A stretch of 64,000 bases of DNA from Inia geoffrensis (GCA_036417435.1 CM070903.1:488501-552500); one strand, 5' to 3'; shown: positions 50,930-63,409, numbered from the stretch's first letter. The notes: a model not told the origin generated them from the letters alone. Numbers and translations are program-made.

Positions 50930-51700
50930 TCTGGGCCTCGGCCTGCGCCGTTCCCTGCGCTGGGGTGCCCGCCCTGCAAGGTCGCAGGCGCCCCCTCCCC
51001 ACCCTCCCGCCCCCTCCCCTCCACTCCCTCGTGGCCGCGGGGCCCCGCTGCTTTAAGGGCGACATCGCAAGGCTGCGGAAGGCCAGGGGCGTGGAACTCC
51101 GGGCTCTTCTCTTGGTGTTTCTGGAGCGCCCCTGGGCTCTGGATTTCCACCTCCACGGGGCCCCGGGCCCGCACGTGAGCACTGAGGACGCGGCCATGGC
51201 TGAGGGCAGCGAGCTGGCGAACAGGCTCATGATCGAGAACGCGGACCTCAGGGAGCAGGTGCGCCTCATGAAGGAGACCCAGATGCTGAAGCGGCTGCTC
51301 AGTGAGAGCTGCCAGGAGAGCTGTAGGCGCGGGGGCCGCGACCTGCTCATCCCCAAGGCGCCTGCCTACCCCGAGGCCTGCTCGCCTGGCAGTGCAGGTG
51401 AGCCCGGGCCTGTGTCCTCAGGCGGGTCCGCACCTGGGAGGAGGGCGGGCAGGTTACCCTCTTGGGCTGGCGGGGCTCTGTGTCCGTGGTGGCCGCCGAG
51501 GCGCTGTCACAGAGGCTACAAACAGCACGTCCAGGTCCACCAAGGTCAGCCCGGGGGTGCTGGCGGGGCCGGGCCGTGTGCGCCTCTCCTTTCCTGGGAG
51601 CCGGGCCCGCCGGGCACGCTCGGCCCTCGTCCGGGGCAGCTTCGCCCGCCGCGCTGGCCGTCAGTCAAGGCCCGTCGCCTGGACCCCACGACAGGAGCGG
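50930..51700 (+). promoter_or_regulatory. SPATC1L: CpG-rich region around SPATC1L exon 1
   Basis: High GC with frequent CpG on both sides of the start codon at 51196. No TATA box is obvious. It probably contains the promoter and 5' UTR. An open frame runs uninterrupted for about 350 codons upstream of the ATG, most likely a by-product of the base composition. Confidence 0.55.
51196..51397 (+). CDS. SPATC1L: SPATC1L first coding exon
   Basis: Encodes [20 protein letters not shown] through EACSPGSA. The N-terminus is rich in charged and leucine residues ([19 protein letters not shown]), consistent with a short coiled coil typical of the speriolin family. The match to human SPATC1L (MAEGGELMSRLLSENADL, from memory) fixes both gene and start. 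The 202 nt end at donor GTGAGC in phase 1. It lies in a CpG-rich region about 7.7 kb past the LSS stop on the same strand. Family knowledge: a paralogue of the testis/centrosome protein speriolin; precise function uncertain. Confidence 0.93.
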
Positions 51701-54680
51701 GAAGGGTGCCCAGGAGGGGGGGCTGCAGCATCACCGGCAGCAAGTGAGTGAGGAACCGTAAAGCAGCGTGCCCTGTGGGAGCCGCTGCAGAGGCCGTGAC
51801 ACTTGCTGTGAAAGTCAGTTGGCTGTGCTTTAAGCATTTTCGTATGTGGAGTACGATTTAGGGCGTGGTTGGAGCCCTGACCTTGGTCTGCGTGGTTGGG
51901 ATGTGGACAATGGGCCCCTGACCAGGCAACCTCCTTGCCCCTGGAGGCGGTGATCACTCACTGCCCAGTGGGGCGAGCACAGTCCACAGCCCAGTCCTTG
52001 CCTGGGCGTGCCCGCGCGCATGGACCTCTCTTGGGATGAGCCGTGTTTTCCGACTGGGTGTGAGATGGTTTCCTTTCCTTTTGGAAAAGCAGTCGAAGCT
52101 GCTGCCGGCTCCGCAGCAGGACGCCCGGCTGCTCCGGGGACCTCCGCTGTGTGGTCACCTCCTGGAGTCCACTGAACGCCTGCTGCCACCCTGAGCAAGC
52201 AGGCCCACGTGGAAGGTGGCGCCATCACCCGTCAGCCCCCTGCACGCAGCTTGTGGGCGCAGGGCCCCGTGAGCGAGCGTGTCCCCAGGGTGCAAGGGTC
52301 CCTCACGGCATCTCCACGCCTTCAGCCTCAGGGGGGCCTTGAGGAAGGAGCTCAGACAAGCAGGGGGTCCTCATGGGGGATGGAGGGTAAAGGAGGGGCA
52401 GCTGCAGAAACCCGGGGGCCCTGCCGGAGCTCAGGACACACACTTGTCCCCGGGCGCTTGCTGAGGAGGGGCTGGCCTCACGGTGCTGTGTCCCGCGTGT
52501 GACGCCTGCAGAGGGTCTGTGCCGCCTTTGCAGCATATGAGGGACGCCTAGTGCACAGAGGCTCATGAGGCACTTGTCCCAAGGCCTCATCTGCTCTGTG
52601 ACAACTGTCGAGCGTCACCTGCCTTGTGCCGCTCTGTCACCCTTCATCCCAAGAATGGAGCTGTGCCAGGGCCTACCCTCAGGGCTCAGAGCCATCCACG
52701 TGGTCAGCCGGGCACAGGCACTCTGGGTCCCCCACCCTCACTGGGCCGGAAGGGTGGGCTGCGGGCGAGGTGCAGGCCCTCGCTCAGGCTGGGCTGTTCC
52801 CCGTCGGAGTCCAAGTCGGGCCAGAGTCTCTGGGACCGTGGCCAGCACCCCGCCTGTGGGCAAGCCCAGATCCTGCCGGACAGCTGTCTTAGGAGGATCC
52901 CCAGCCCCCAGCCAGCCCGCGGCCACCAGGCCTTCCACAGAGAGGCCTTGGAGCCCCAGCTGCAGGGTGTGGTCCAAGGTCGGCATGGGCCCCAGCCATC
53001 CTCAGGGTCACCTCCATGCCCAGCGTTCAGCCTTCGGCAGAGGGTGCAGCCTTGGCCTTGGGGCTGGACTTGGAGAACCAGCAGTTGTTCTGCGAGCAGC
53101 TCAAGGTACAGACGGGAGAACTGCACACAGCAGCGGCTCACTGTCTGCATTCGAAACAGGATGTGCTCTGAAGACCCGTTTCTCTCATTTACCAGAGTCA
53201 CTCAGGGAACACACCTGACCCCACTCCCAGAGGCAGCCGCTGTCAACGTCTACTCGGCGTCTCTCTGACATTGTCGGTGGCTATTTGTGTGTGTGTCTAG
53301 GGGTCCTTTTGGTTTACATAAATGGGGCTGAGCCGTTCTACACTTTGATTTCCCCAACCGTCCATCTTGCTGTCATTGCCCATCGGCCCTCTCCTGGAGG
53401 GTACACTGTTCCCTGTGGGTTCACCACAAGCCCTTCAGCCTGGACCCCACGACAGGAGCACCTTTCCAGCTCCCTGTGACCACGGATGGCCCCACGTGTG
53501 CATCTGCGGCTTGCCGAGGGGTAGCTGTTGGGAAACCCTTAGGTCAAAGGCTGTGTGCAGTTGAAATGTTGAAGAGGACGCTGGGGCCCTCTCCAAAAGG
53601 CTGCGGCCTCTACACCCTGCACCTTCCCAGTACACGGCCTCACCTGTGAGAGCTGAGCCAGGCCACACCGGGGTCTCCTGGGGCTGCTTCGAGCAAATGG
53701 TACACATGATCCAAGGAACAGTGGTGGGGGCGGCCTCGACCGTCCCGGCCCCTCCCTCCTGGGCCTTATTCCTTCAGACCATCCTGGTCCCCGGGCCCCT
53801 CGAGTCATGGAGCCTCTGCTGTTGCCTGGACTCCTTGCTGTCCTGGGTGGAGTGTCAGGTGATTTAAGTAGTTTCTGAGTATCTCTCTGCCTCTTTCCCT
53901 TTAACACCGTGATGTGGCTCTTTCTGTATTGTTATAAATATATTTCAAATGGCTGTGTAATATTCCAAAAATCAGATGAACCACAATTTAATGAACTCTT
54001 CTTATGTTTGAAATGACAGTTCTTTTTTCTTACCCTCAGGTAAACACCACAGCAAAATACTTTATATTTAGGGTTATTTCCTTGGGGTATGTTTTCCTAA
54101 AAGTAGAATGAGCGGCTCAGAAGGCAGGGGTAATGTTTTCACATTTCTTCTGTGTACATTTACCCAGAGGATGATTTCATCTACTGCAGTTTTATTAAGC
54201 TATTTTGGCTCTGTTTCTTCAAATCTCTTTAGCCATTTCTCACACATACATCTTTCACATTAATTAGTTTATTCCTGGAGCACTTTATGTTACTTATTGT
54301 AATCATGGATGGGATTTCTTTTTCCACTGTATTTTTGTTATCAGTGTTGCCGTGTTTTGGAAAGCTGTTGATTTGTAGATGTTTATCCTATATCCAGCCC
54401 GTTCATAAGCTGTTTTATTCTGCTAAGTTTTTCAGTTCATTCTCCTGTTTTCTAAGTCTGTAGTTGCTCTGTTTACAAACGATCATTTTAAACGAGGTTA
54501 GCAGCTCATACACCTGTTTCTGTCTTTGTCTTTGTTCCTCAGAACTCCCAGGACCTTTGGCCTTGGCAGCCTCCCCGCTATCCTCCTGGTGGGTGGTGGG
54601 CAGTGAATGGCCCTGTCTGCCCAGGGATCGGGGGATCGGAGGGTGTGCAGTCTGGGTGCTGGGGAAGAGTCTTTCTAGTC
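51398..54680. other. SPATC1L: SPATC1L intron 1, 5' part, no exon seen
   Basis: GC-rich to about 53900, then AT-rich with vague old-L1 character at 53930-54480. GGACCCCACGACAGGAGC recurs exactly at 51681-51698 and 53442-53459. Confidence 0.4.
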
Positions 54681-54683
54681 CTT

Positions 54684-54884
54684 TTTTTTTTTTCGGTATG
54701 CGGGCCTCTCACTGTTGTGGCCTCTCCCGTTGTGGAGCACAGGCTCCGGACGCGCAGGCCCAGCGGCCACGGCTCACGGGCCCGGCCGCTCTGCGGCATG
54801 TGGGATCTTCCCGGACTGGGGCACGAACCCGCGTCCCCTGCATCGGCAGGCGGACTGTTAACCGCTGCGCTACCAGGGAAGCCC
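54684..54884 (-). mobile_element. CHR SINE, short cetacean-type subtype
   Basis: Poly(T), CGGTATGCGGGCCTCTCACT to GCGCTACCAGGGAAGCCC. TAGTCCTT is found on both sides (about 54677 and 54886). Confidence 0.93.
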
Positions 54885-55199
54885 GTAGTCCTTATTTTTA
54901 AAGAAGCAAAAAAAAAAAAAAAAAAAAATTGAGAAACGGCTCATTTTGTTAAATTTTTATGACCTCGTTTCGGCATCGGCGGAAGTGCCCTCAGCTGCTT
55001 TTCACAGCTCGTCTGTGGGGTCTTGTTATGCTGCTCTTCGTTGAGAGACCCCGTGGGTCCTGGGTCTGAGCAGTGTCTGTTGTGGCATCTGTTTGGCTGG
55101 GGCTTTGCTTAGGATCTCTGGACTCTGTTCCTACATGAATCTGGGCTACAGTTTTCTTTCTGTGGGCTGTCTTTGCAGGGATTTGATATCAGAGTTGTG

Positions 55200-55763
55200 A
55201 CAATTTATAACCTTAATAATCAAGCATCTTTTAATTTTTTCAGTGTTCCAACCTCATTTATATGATGTAGGGATTGTGAATTGTTTGGGAACTTGAAAGA
55301 ACTCACTCACCAACCAATCACCCAGGCCTGCAGCCCTTTGCAGCATAATTATTCTGTAACTTCTAGGTTTTTCTTTTTTGCTTATTGATCCATTTAGGTT
55401 TTCTACTTCTGAGTCATTTAAAATAATTTCCCAGATGAGCTCTCCTTTTATTAAAAATTTCAATTAATATTCAGTTGTATATAATATCAATACTTTTATA
55501 ATTTAAACATTATCTTCCTAGTCATTCTTATATCACTTTTCTCATTTCCAATTTCATTCCTTTATGTTTTCTGTTTCTCTAAAGTAGCTTTCCACAGTTT
55601 CGCTATCTCATTGGACTTTCCATAGAGCTGTTTCGAGTTTATTTCTGCTGCCATTTTTATTATTTTCTAACTTTTTCTTTCTTCAAGAGCTCATTCCCAT
55701 ATGAATGTTTAATTTTTTGATGATGTTTTAGAAGTAATTAAAGGATTTAAGTTACTAATTTCA
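55200..55763 (-). mobile_element. Old L1 remnant hosting the insertions that follow
   Basis: AT-rich antisense L1-like text (TTTCTGTTTCTCTAAAGTAG, AATGTTTAATTTTTTGATG). Similar old text resumes at 61597-61800, so the SINE and young L1 landed inside it. Confidence 0.45.
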
Positions 55764-55775
55764 CTCTAAATACAG

Positions 55776-56133
55776 TTTTTGTTTTATAAAGTATTTTTTT
55801 AAATTTATCTTTTGGCTGCGTTGGGTCTTTGTTGCTGCATGCAGGCTTTCTCTAGTTGTGGTGAGCGGGGGCTACTCTTTGTTGCGGTGCATGGGCTACT
55901 CATTGCATGGCTTCTCTTGTTGAAGAGCATGGAATCTAGGCGCGTGGGCTTCAGTAGTTGTGGCACATGGGCTCAGTAGTTGTGGCTCGCAGGCTCTAGA
56001 GCGCAGGCTCTGTAGTTGTGGCGCACGGGATTCCTTGCTCCACAGCATGTGGAATCTTCCTGGACTAGGGTTTGAACCCGTGTCCCCTGCATTGGCAGGC
56101 GGATTCTTAACCACTGTGCCACCAGGGAGGTCC
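55776..56133 (-). mobile_element. CHR SINE, long subtype
   Basis: CTTTTGGCTGCGTTGGGTCT to GTGCCACCAGGGAGGTCCC. Flanked by CTCTAAATACAG at 55764-55775 and 56134-56145. Confidence 0.93.
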
Positions 56134-56152
56134 CTCTAAATACAGATTTAAA

Positions 56153-59100
56153 AAAAAAATTTAATTTAATTTATTTTTTTATGCAGCAGGTTCTTATTAG
56201 TTATCCATTTTATACATATTAGTGTATATATGTCAATCCCAATCTCCCAATCTCCCATCACACCACCAACCCCGCCCACCACTTTCTCCTCTTGCTGTGC
56301 ATACGTTTGTTCTCTACATCTGTGTCTCTATTTCTGCCCTGCAAACTGGTTCATCTGCACCATTTTTCTGGGCTCCATGTATATATGTGTTAATACATGA
56401 TATTTGATTTTCTCTTTCTGACTTACTTCACTCTGCATGACAGTCTCTAGGTCCGTCCATGTCTCTACAAATGACCCAATTTCGTTCCTGTTTATGGCTG
56501 AGTAATATTCCATTGTATGTATGTACCACATCTTCTTTATCCATTCGTCTGTCGATGGGCATTTAGGTTGCTTCCTGGCTATTGTAAATAGTGCTGCAAT
56601 GAACACTGGGGTACATGTGTCTTTTTGAATTATGGTTTTCTCTGGGTATATGACCAGTACTGGGATTGCTGGGTCATATGGTAATTCTATTTCTAATTTT
56701 TTAAGACACCTCTATACTGTTCTCCATAGTGGCTGTATCAATTTACATTCCCACCAACAGTGCAAGAGGGTTCCCTTTTCATCACACCCTCTCCAGCATT
56801 TGGTTTTTGTAGATTTTCTGATGATGCCCATTCTAACTGGTGTGAGGTGATACCTCATTGTAGTTTTGATTTGCATTTCTCTAATAATTAGTGATGTTGA
56901 GCAGCTTTTCATGTGCTTCTTGGCCATCTGTATGTCTTCTTTGGAGAAATGTCTATTTAGAGCTTCTGCCCATTCTTGGATTGGGTTGTTTGTTTTTTTT
57001 AGTATAGAGCTGCATGAGCTGTTTATATATTTTGGAGATTAATCCTTTGCCCATTGATTCGTTTGGAAATATTTTCTCCCATTCTGAGGGTTGTCTTTTC
57101 GTCCTGTTTGTAGTATCCTTTGCTTTGAAAAAGCTCTTAAGTTTCATTAGGTCCCATTTGTTTATTTTTGGTTTCATTTCCATTACTCTAGGAGGTGGAT
57201 CAAAAAAGATCTTGCTGTGATTTATGTCAAAGAGTGTTCTTCCTATGTTTTTCTCTAAGAGTTTTATAGTGTCTGGCCTTACATTTAGGTCTCTAATCCA
57301 TTTTGAGTTTATTTTTGTGTATGGTGTTAAGGAGTGTTCTAATTTCATTCTTTTACATGTAGCTGTCCAGTTTTCCCAGCACCACTTATTGAAGAGACTG
57401 TCTTTTCTTCACTATATATCCTTGCCTCCTTCATCATAGATTAGTTGACCATAGGTACATGGATTTATCTCTGGGCTTTCTATCCTGTTCCATTCATCTA
57501 TATTTCTGTATTTGTGCCACTACCATATTGTCTTGATGACTGTAGCTTTGTAGTATAGTCTGAAGTCAGGGAGTCTGATTCCTCCCGCTCAGTATTTTTT
57601 CCCTCAAGATTGCTTTGGTTATTCAGGGTCTTTTGTGTCTCCCTACAAATTTTAAGACTTTTTGTTCTAGTTCTGTAAAAATGCCATTGGTAATTTGATA
57701 GGGATTGCATTGAATCTCTAGATTGCTTTGGGTAGTATAGTCATTTTCACAATATTGATTCTTCCAATCCAAGAACATGGTGTATCTCTCCATCTGTTGG
57801 TATCATCTTTAATTTCTTTCATCAGTGTCTTATAGTTTTCTGCATACAGGTCTTTTGTCTCCCTAGAAAGGTTTATTCCTAGGTATTTTATTCTTTTTGT
57901 TTCAATGGTAAATGGGAATGTTTCCTTGATTTCTCCTTCAGATTTTTCATCATTAGCATATAGGAATGCAAGGGATTTCTGTGCATTAATTTTGTATCCA
58001 GCAACTCTACCAAATTCACTGATTAGCTCTAGTAGTTTTCTGGTGGCATCTTTAGGATTCTCTATGTATAGTATCATGTCATCTGCAAACAGTGACAGTT
58101 TTACTTCTTCTTTTCCAATATGTATTCCTTTTATTTCCTTTTCTTCTCTGATTGCTGTGGCTAGGACTTCCAAAACTATGTTGAATAAGAGTGGTGAGAG
58201 TGGGCAACCTTGTCTGTTCCTGATCTTAGTGGAAATGCTTTCAGTTGTTCACCATTGAGAATGATGTTTGCTGTGGGTTTGTCGTATATGGCCTTTATTA
58301 TGTTGAGGTAGGTTTCCTCTATGCCCAGTTTCTGGAGAGTTTTTATCATAAATGGATGTTGAATTTTGTCAAAAGCTTTTTCTGCATCTATTGAGATGAT
58401 CATATGGTTTTTATTCAATTTGTTAATGTGGTGTATCACATTGACAGATTTGCATATGTTGAAGAATCCTTGCATCCCTGGGATGAACCCCACTTGATCA
58501 TGGTGTGTGGTCCTTTTCATGTGCTGTTGGATTCTTTTTGCTAGTATTTTGTTGAGGATTTTTGCATCTATATTCATCAGTGATATTGGTCTGTAATTTT
58601 CTTTTTTTGTAGTATCTTTGTCTGGTTTTGGCATCAGGGTGATGGCGGCCTCATAGAATGAGTTTGGGAGTGTTCCTTCCTCTGCAGTTTTTTGGAAGAG
58701 TTTGAGAAGGATGGGTGTTAGCTCTTCTCTAAATGTTTGATAGAATTCACCTGTGAAGCCATCTGGTTCTGGACTTTTGTTGGAAGATTTTTAATCACAG
58801 TTTCAATTTCATTACTTGTGATTGGTCTGTTCATATTTTCTATTTATTCCTGGTTCAGTCTTGGAAGGTTATACTTTTCTAAGAATTTGTCCATTTCTTC
58901 CAGGTTGTCCATTTTATTGGCATAGAGTTGCTTGTAGTAGTCTCTTAGGATGCTTTGTATTTCTGTGGAGTCTGTCGTAACTTCTTCTTTTTCATTTCTA
59001 ATTTTATTGATTTGAGTCCTCTCCTTCTTTTTCTTGATGAGTCTGGCTAAGGTTTTATCAATTTTGTTTATCTTCTCAAAGAGTCAGCTTTTAGTTTTAT

Positions 59101-61586
59101 TGATCTTTGCTCTGATCTTTATGATTTCTTTCCTTCTACTAACTTTGGGTTTTGTTTGTCCTTCTTTCTCTAGTTCATTTAGGTGTAAGGTTAGTTTGTT
59201 TATTTGAGATTTTTCTTGTTTCTTGAGGTAGGCTTGTATTGCTATAAAATTCCCTCTTAAAACTGCTTTTGCTGCATCCCGTAGGTTTTGGATCATCGTG
59301 TTTTCATCGTGATTTGTCTCTAGGTATTTTTTGATTTCCTCTTTGATTTCTTCAGTGATCTCTTGGTTATTTAGTAATGTATTGTATAGCCTCCAGGTGT
59401 TTGTGTTTTTTTACATTTTTTCCCCTGTAATTGATTTCTAATCTCATAATGTTGTGGTCAGAAATTTTGCTTGATATGATTTATATTTTCTTAAATTTAC
59501 CAAGGCTTGATTTGTGACCCAAGATATGATCTATCCTGGAGAATGTTCTGTGCACACTTGAGAAGAAAGTGTAATCTGCTGTTTTTGGCTGGAATATACT
59601 ATAAATATCAATTAAATCTATCTGGTCTATTGTGTCATTTAAAGCTTGTGTTTCCATATTAATTTTCTGTCTGGATGGTCTGTCCATTGGTGTAAGTGAG
59701 GTTTTAAAGTACCCACTATTATTGGGTCACTGTTGATTTCCTCTTTTATGGCTGTTAGCAGTTGCCTTATGTATTGAGGTGCTCCTATGTTGGGTTGCAT
59801 ATATATTTATAATTGTTATATCTTCTTCTTGGATTGATCCCTTGATCATTATGTAGTGTCCTTCCTTGTCTCTTGTAATATTCTTTATTTTAAAGTCTAT
59901 TTTATCTGATATGAGTATTGCTACTCCAGCTTTCTTTTGGTTTCCATTTGCACAGAATATCTTTTTCCATCCCCTCACTTTCAGTCTGTATGTGTCCCTA
60001 GGTCTGTAGTGCGTCTCTTATAGACAGCATATAGATGGGTCTTGTTTTTGTATCCATTCAGCAAGCCTGTGTCTTTTGGTTGGAGCATTTAATCCATTCA
60101 CATTTAAGGTAATTATCAATATGTATGTTCCTGTGACCATTTTCTTAATTGTTTTGGGTTTGTTTTTGTATGTCCTTTTCTTCTCTTGTGTTTCCCACTT
60201 AGAGGAGTTCCTTTAGCATTTGTTGTAGAGCTGGTTTGGTGGTGCTGAATTCTCTTATATTTTGCTTGTCTGTAAAGCTTTTGATTTCTCCATCGAATCT
60301 AAATGAGGTCCTTGCCGGGTAGAGTAATCTTGGTTGTAGGTTCTTCCCTGTCATCACTTTAATAATATCATGCCACTTCCTTCTGGCTTGTAGAGTTTCT
60401 TCTGAGAAACCAGCTGTTAACCTTATGGGAGTTCCCTTGTATGTTATTTGTCGTTTTTCCCTTGCTGCTTTCAATAATTTTTCTTTGTCTTTAATTTTTG
60501 TCAGTTTGATTACTACGTGTCTCGGCATGTTTCTCCTTGGGTTCATCCTGCCTGGGACTCTCTGCGCTTCCTGGACTTGGGTGGCTATTTCCTTTCCCCT
60601 GTTAGGGAAGTTTTCAACTATAATCTCTTCAAATATTTTCTCAGGTCCTTTCTCTCTCTCTTCTCCTTCTGGGACCCCTATAATGTGAATGTTGGTGCAT
60701 TTTAATGTTGTCCCAGAGATCTCTTAAGCTGTCTTCATTTCTTTTCATTCTTTTTTCTTTATTCTGTTCCGCAGCAGTGAATTCCACCATTCTGTCTTCC
60801 AGATCACTTATCCTGTCTTCCTCGCTTTTGCTGCTATTCACCCTTGTAGTGTATTTTTCATTTCAGTTATTGTATTACTCGTCTCTGTTTGTTCGTTCTT
60901 TAATTCTTCTAGGTGCTTGTTTTTTAATTCTTCTAGGTCTTTGTTAAACATTTCTTGCATCTTCTCGGTCTTTGCCTCCATTCTTTTTCCGAGGTCCTGA
61001 ACCATCTTCACTATCATTATTCTGAATTCTTTTTCTGGAAGGTTGCCTGTCTCCACTTCATTTAATTGTTTTTCTGGGGTTTTATCTTGTTCCTTCATCT
61101 GGTACATAGCCCTCTGCCTTTTCGTCTTGTCTGTCTTTCTGTGAATGTGGATTTTGTTCCACAGGCTGCAGGATTGTAGTTCTTCTTGCTTCTGCTGTCT
61201 GCTCTCTCCTGAGGAGAATTTAGATGATTACTTTTATCCACCAGTTCATTTTCAGACTTGCTCAGTTGATAATCCTCTTAAAACACCCAGGTTCAGATGT
61301 AGAGTCAGCAGCATTGGAAACTCAGATGATAGATCTTGACTGATGTAGACGAAAATGAATCAATAATCAATTTAATGATACCGAGGGACCACTGCTGATC
61401 AAAAACCCAGTCTTCATACTGAGAGCAGAGTTCTTCCCGTTACATGTTAAATCCTCTCTGAAATCCTGCTAGTGTTGGAGGGTCTCCTGCAGAGGTGCGG
61501 GTGGCTGTGTCTCACTGTGAGGACAAGGACACTGGCAGCAGAAGTTCTGGAAAGTACTCCTTGGCGTGAGCCCTCCCAGAGTCCGC
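56153..61586 (-). mobile_element. LINE-1, nearly complete copy with unusual 5' end
   Basis: CTAAATACAG(A/T)TTTAAA flanks it at 56136-56152 and 61587-61603. Minus-strand parts: 5' leader (61466-61586, beginning GCGGACTCTGGGAGGGC), a non-leader segment (about 61209-61465), ORF1 fragments (60199-61107), endonuclease (59481-59978, VHRTFSRIDHILGHK), reverse transcriptase with FADD at about 58078-58089, and the ORF2 C-terminus (56328-56606). Several frameshifts and stops make it inactive. It is about 90% similar by eye to the L1 at 28974-34197 and better preserved. Confidence 0.93.
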
Positions 61587-61603
61587 CTAAATACAGTTTT
61601 AAA

Positions 61604-62713
61604 TGTACTGATGTCGTAGTATATATAGTGTTCTGATTTTCAGTATTTTTCAATAATCATTTTCTTCCTATTTTTATTTCCTTCTTGATCTGATCATTAC
61701 TTAAGAGAATGCTTTAATTCTGAGGGGATGGAGTTTTCTGTTGACTCTCATTTTTCATTTACAGTTTTATTGTAATGTGACCTGAAAATTTGGACTTCAC
61801 TGAGGATTAAATAAAATTTTTTTTAACGTTTAACACAAATTTATTAAGGCTTGGGAATAACAGAAGGGAATTTCAGTTCACTAAATAGAAACTAAATGGA
61901 AAGTGCAAACCCACCTGGCCACACAGCAATCCCTTTAAAACTGGGTCATAAATGTGGCTCTTCCCCAAGTCCATGAGGTGAGTTTTTCCAGCCCCTGCCC
62001 ACTGCTGGAACAGCCCACCTCCCCTCGGAATATTTGCATCCTGAGCACAGGGCTCCAGGCTCCTCTGGGGCTGAGCCAGAGGAATAATCCAGCTCTGGGG
62101 ACCCTTGATGCCTCAGCCTTATTAAGTTCCTGAGACGTGTCCCGTTGACAGTTTGTGGGCTGTGTGTTTGGCAGGGGATGCACATCGAGGGACTCTGATC
62201 ACGGCTTTGCTTTTACAAGGAAATTTGGAAACAGCCCCACATGCCTCAGTGGGATGATGGTTAAAAAAATCTGTGTCTGTCTGTGTGCAAGTGTGTGTGC
62301 ACGTGTGCCGGGAAATGGTTAAATGAACCAGTGAGCTACCAAATGACTCAGTCAATGTGGATAAATCTCAAAAAAAGATAAGTTTCAGAATAAAACGTGT
62401 CAGATGATACCATTTACGTAAAATTTAAGAAGCACATAAAAGTCACTGTCATAGTGTGTGGATGCACAGGTTGGAGGAGGCGTCAGAGGCACCCACGCTC
62501 ACTGTGCCTATGAACCTAAGGCTGCTGGTGTCCTTGGGCGCCGGCGCCCATAGCTGTTTCACCCACGTGTCCGTCACCTCCTCCAAAGCGTAAATGGGAG
62601 CAGGTGTCAGAGCCGGGGCAGGGTGTGTGCGTGTTCTTAAAGTGGTCTCTACACTTCTCGGGATGTTTCGGGAACCTCAACCTGACGTCTCCTTCCTCTC
62701 CTCCCTGCCCCAG
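61604..62713. other. SPATC1L: SPATC1L intron 1, 3' part
   Basis: Old L1-like text to about 61800, then unique DNA with a short TG-rich run (62270-62310). No exon before 62714. Confidence 0.4.
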
Positions 62714-63064
62714 TTCCAGATTTTGGAAGGTTCACCGGTGGCCCTGATGCACCCTCCCAGCTGCAGGCGTCCTCCCTGGAGGATCTGCTGTGCTCACACG
62801 CCCCCCTCTCCAGCAAGGACGATGCCTCCCCGGGCTGTGTGACCTCCTCCCAGGTGCCCTTCAAGAATTTCCTCAGCTCCCCAGAGCTGCCTACGCCCCG
62901 CGGCCCTGACCGGAAGCTGTCCCTGCTCCTGAGTCCCTTGCAGGACCCGCTGGCAGACAAGAGCCTGCTGGAGCCCAGGGAAGTGGCCCGGCACAAGAAG
63001 GTGTGCTTCTTGGAGAGCAGCCTGCCCTCCGCGGACAGGACCAGGAAGAGCTCCTACCCTAACG
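62714..63064 (+). CDS. SPATC1L: SPATC1L second coding exon (gene continues past the window)
   Basis: Residues about 68-185, beginning [20 protein letters not shown], then [37 protein letters not shown] and [20 protein letters not shown]. Acceptor TGCCCCAG, donor GTACAG. Phase 1 joining to exon 1 restores VPDFGRF, as in human. The two exons total 553 nt with no internal stop. The conserved C-terminal speriolin domain would lie in later exons outside this window, so the gene is partial here only because the sequence ends. Confidence 0.93.
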
Positions 63065-63409
63065 GTACAGCGGGCGAGGGGAGGGCGCGGGGTGGGAGGC
63101 GCTGCTGGGGAGCGTGGTCCGGGCTCTCTGCTGCTGCATTTATCTGCGCCAGTGTTGATTCCAACACACGGTGTCTCAATTACTGTAGCTTTATAATAAG
63201 ACTGTAAATCAGATAGTGTAAGTTCTTCAACTTGCTTCTTTTTGTCAGAGTTGTTCTGGCTATTCTAGGTTCTTCTGTATGAATTTTAGAATCAACTTGC
63301 CCATTTCTACAAGAAAACCTTGCTGGCATCTTGATTGGAATTGTCCTGGACCTCCAGGTCACTTTTCAGAGAAATGGCATTGTAACAATATTGAATATTC
63401 AGATGTGTG
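63065..63409. other. SPATC1L: SPATC1L intron 2, start
   Basis: Begins GTACAG. 63150-63390 looks like antisense old L1 (CTGTAGCTTTATAATAAGAC, GAATTTTAGAATCAACTTGC). No exon seen. Confidence 0.45.

Noticed and set aside
50137..51747. 536-codon open frame called as one gene
   Set aside because: Only residues from MAEGSEL at 51196 to the donor at 51397 match SPATC1L; the frame runs on into intron 1 and upstream DNA without support.
57718..58634. Reverse-transcriptase-like frames as a possible new retron or host RT gene
   Set aside because: Sequence order and flanks show ordinary LINE-1 ORF2 in a broken copy.
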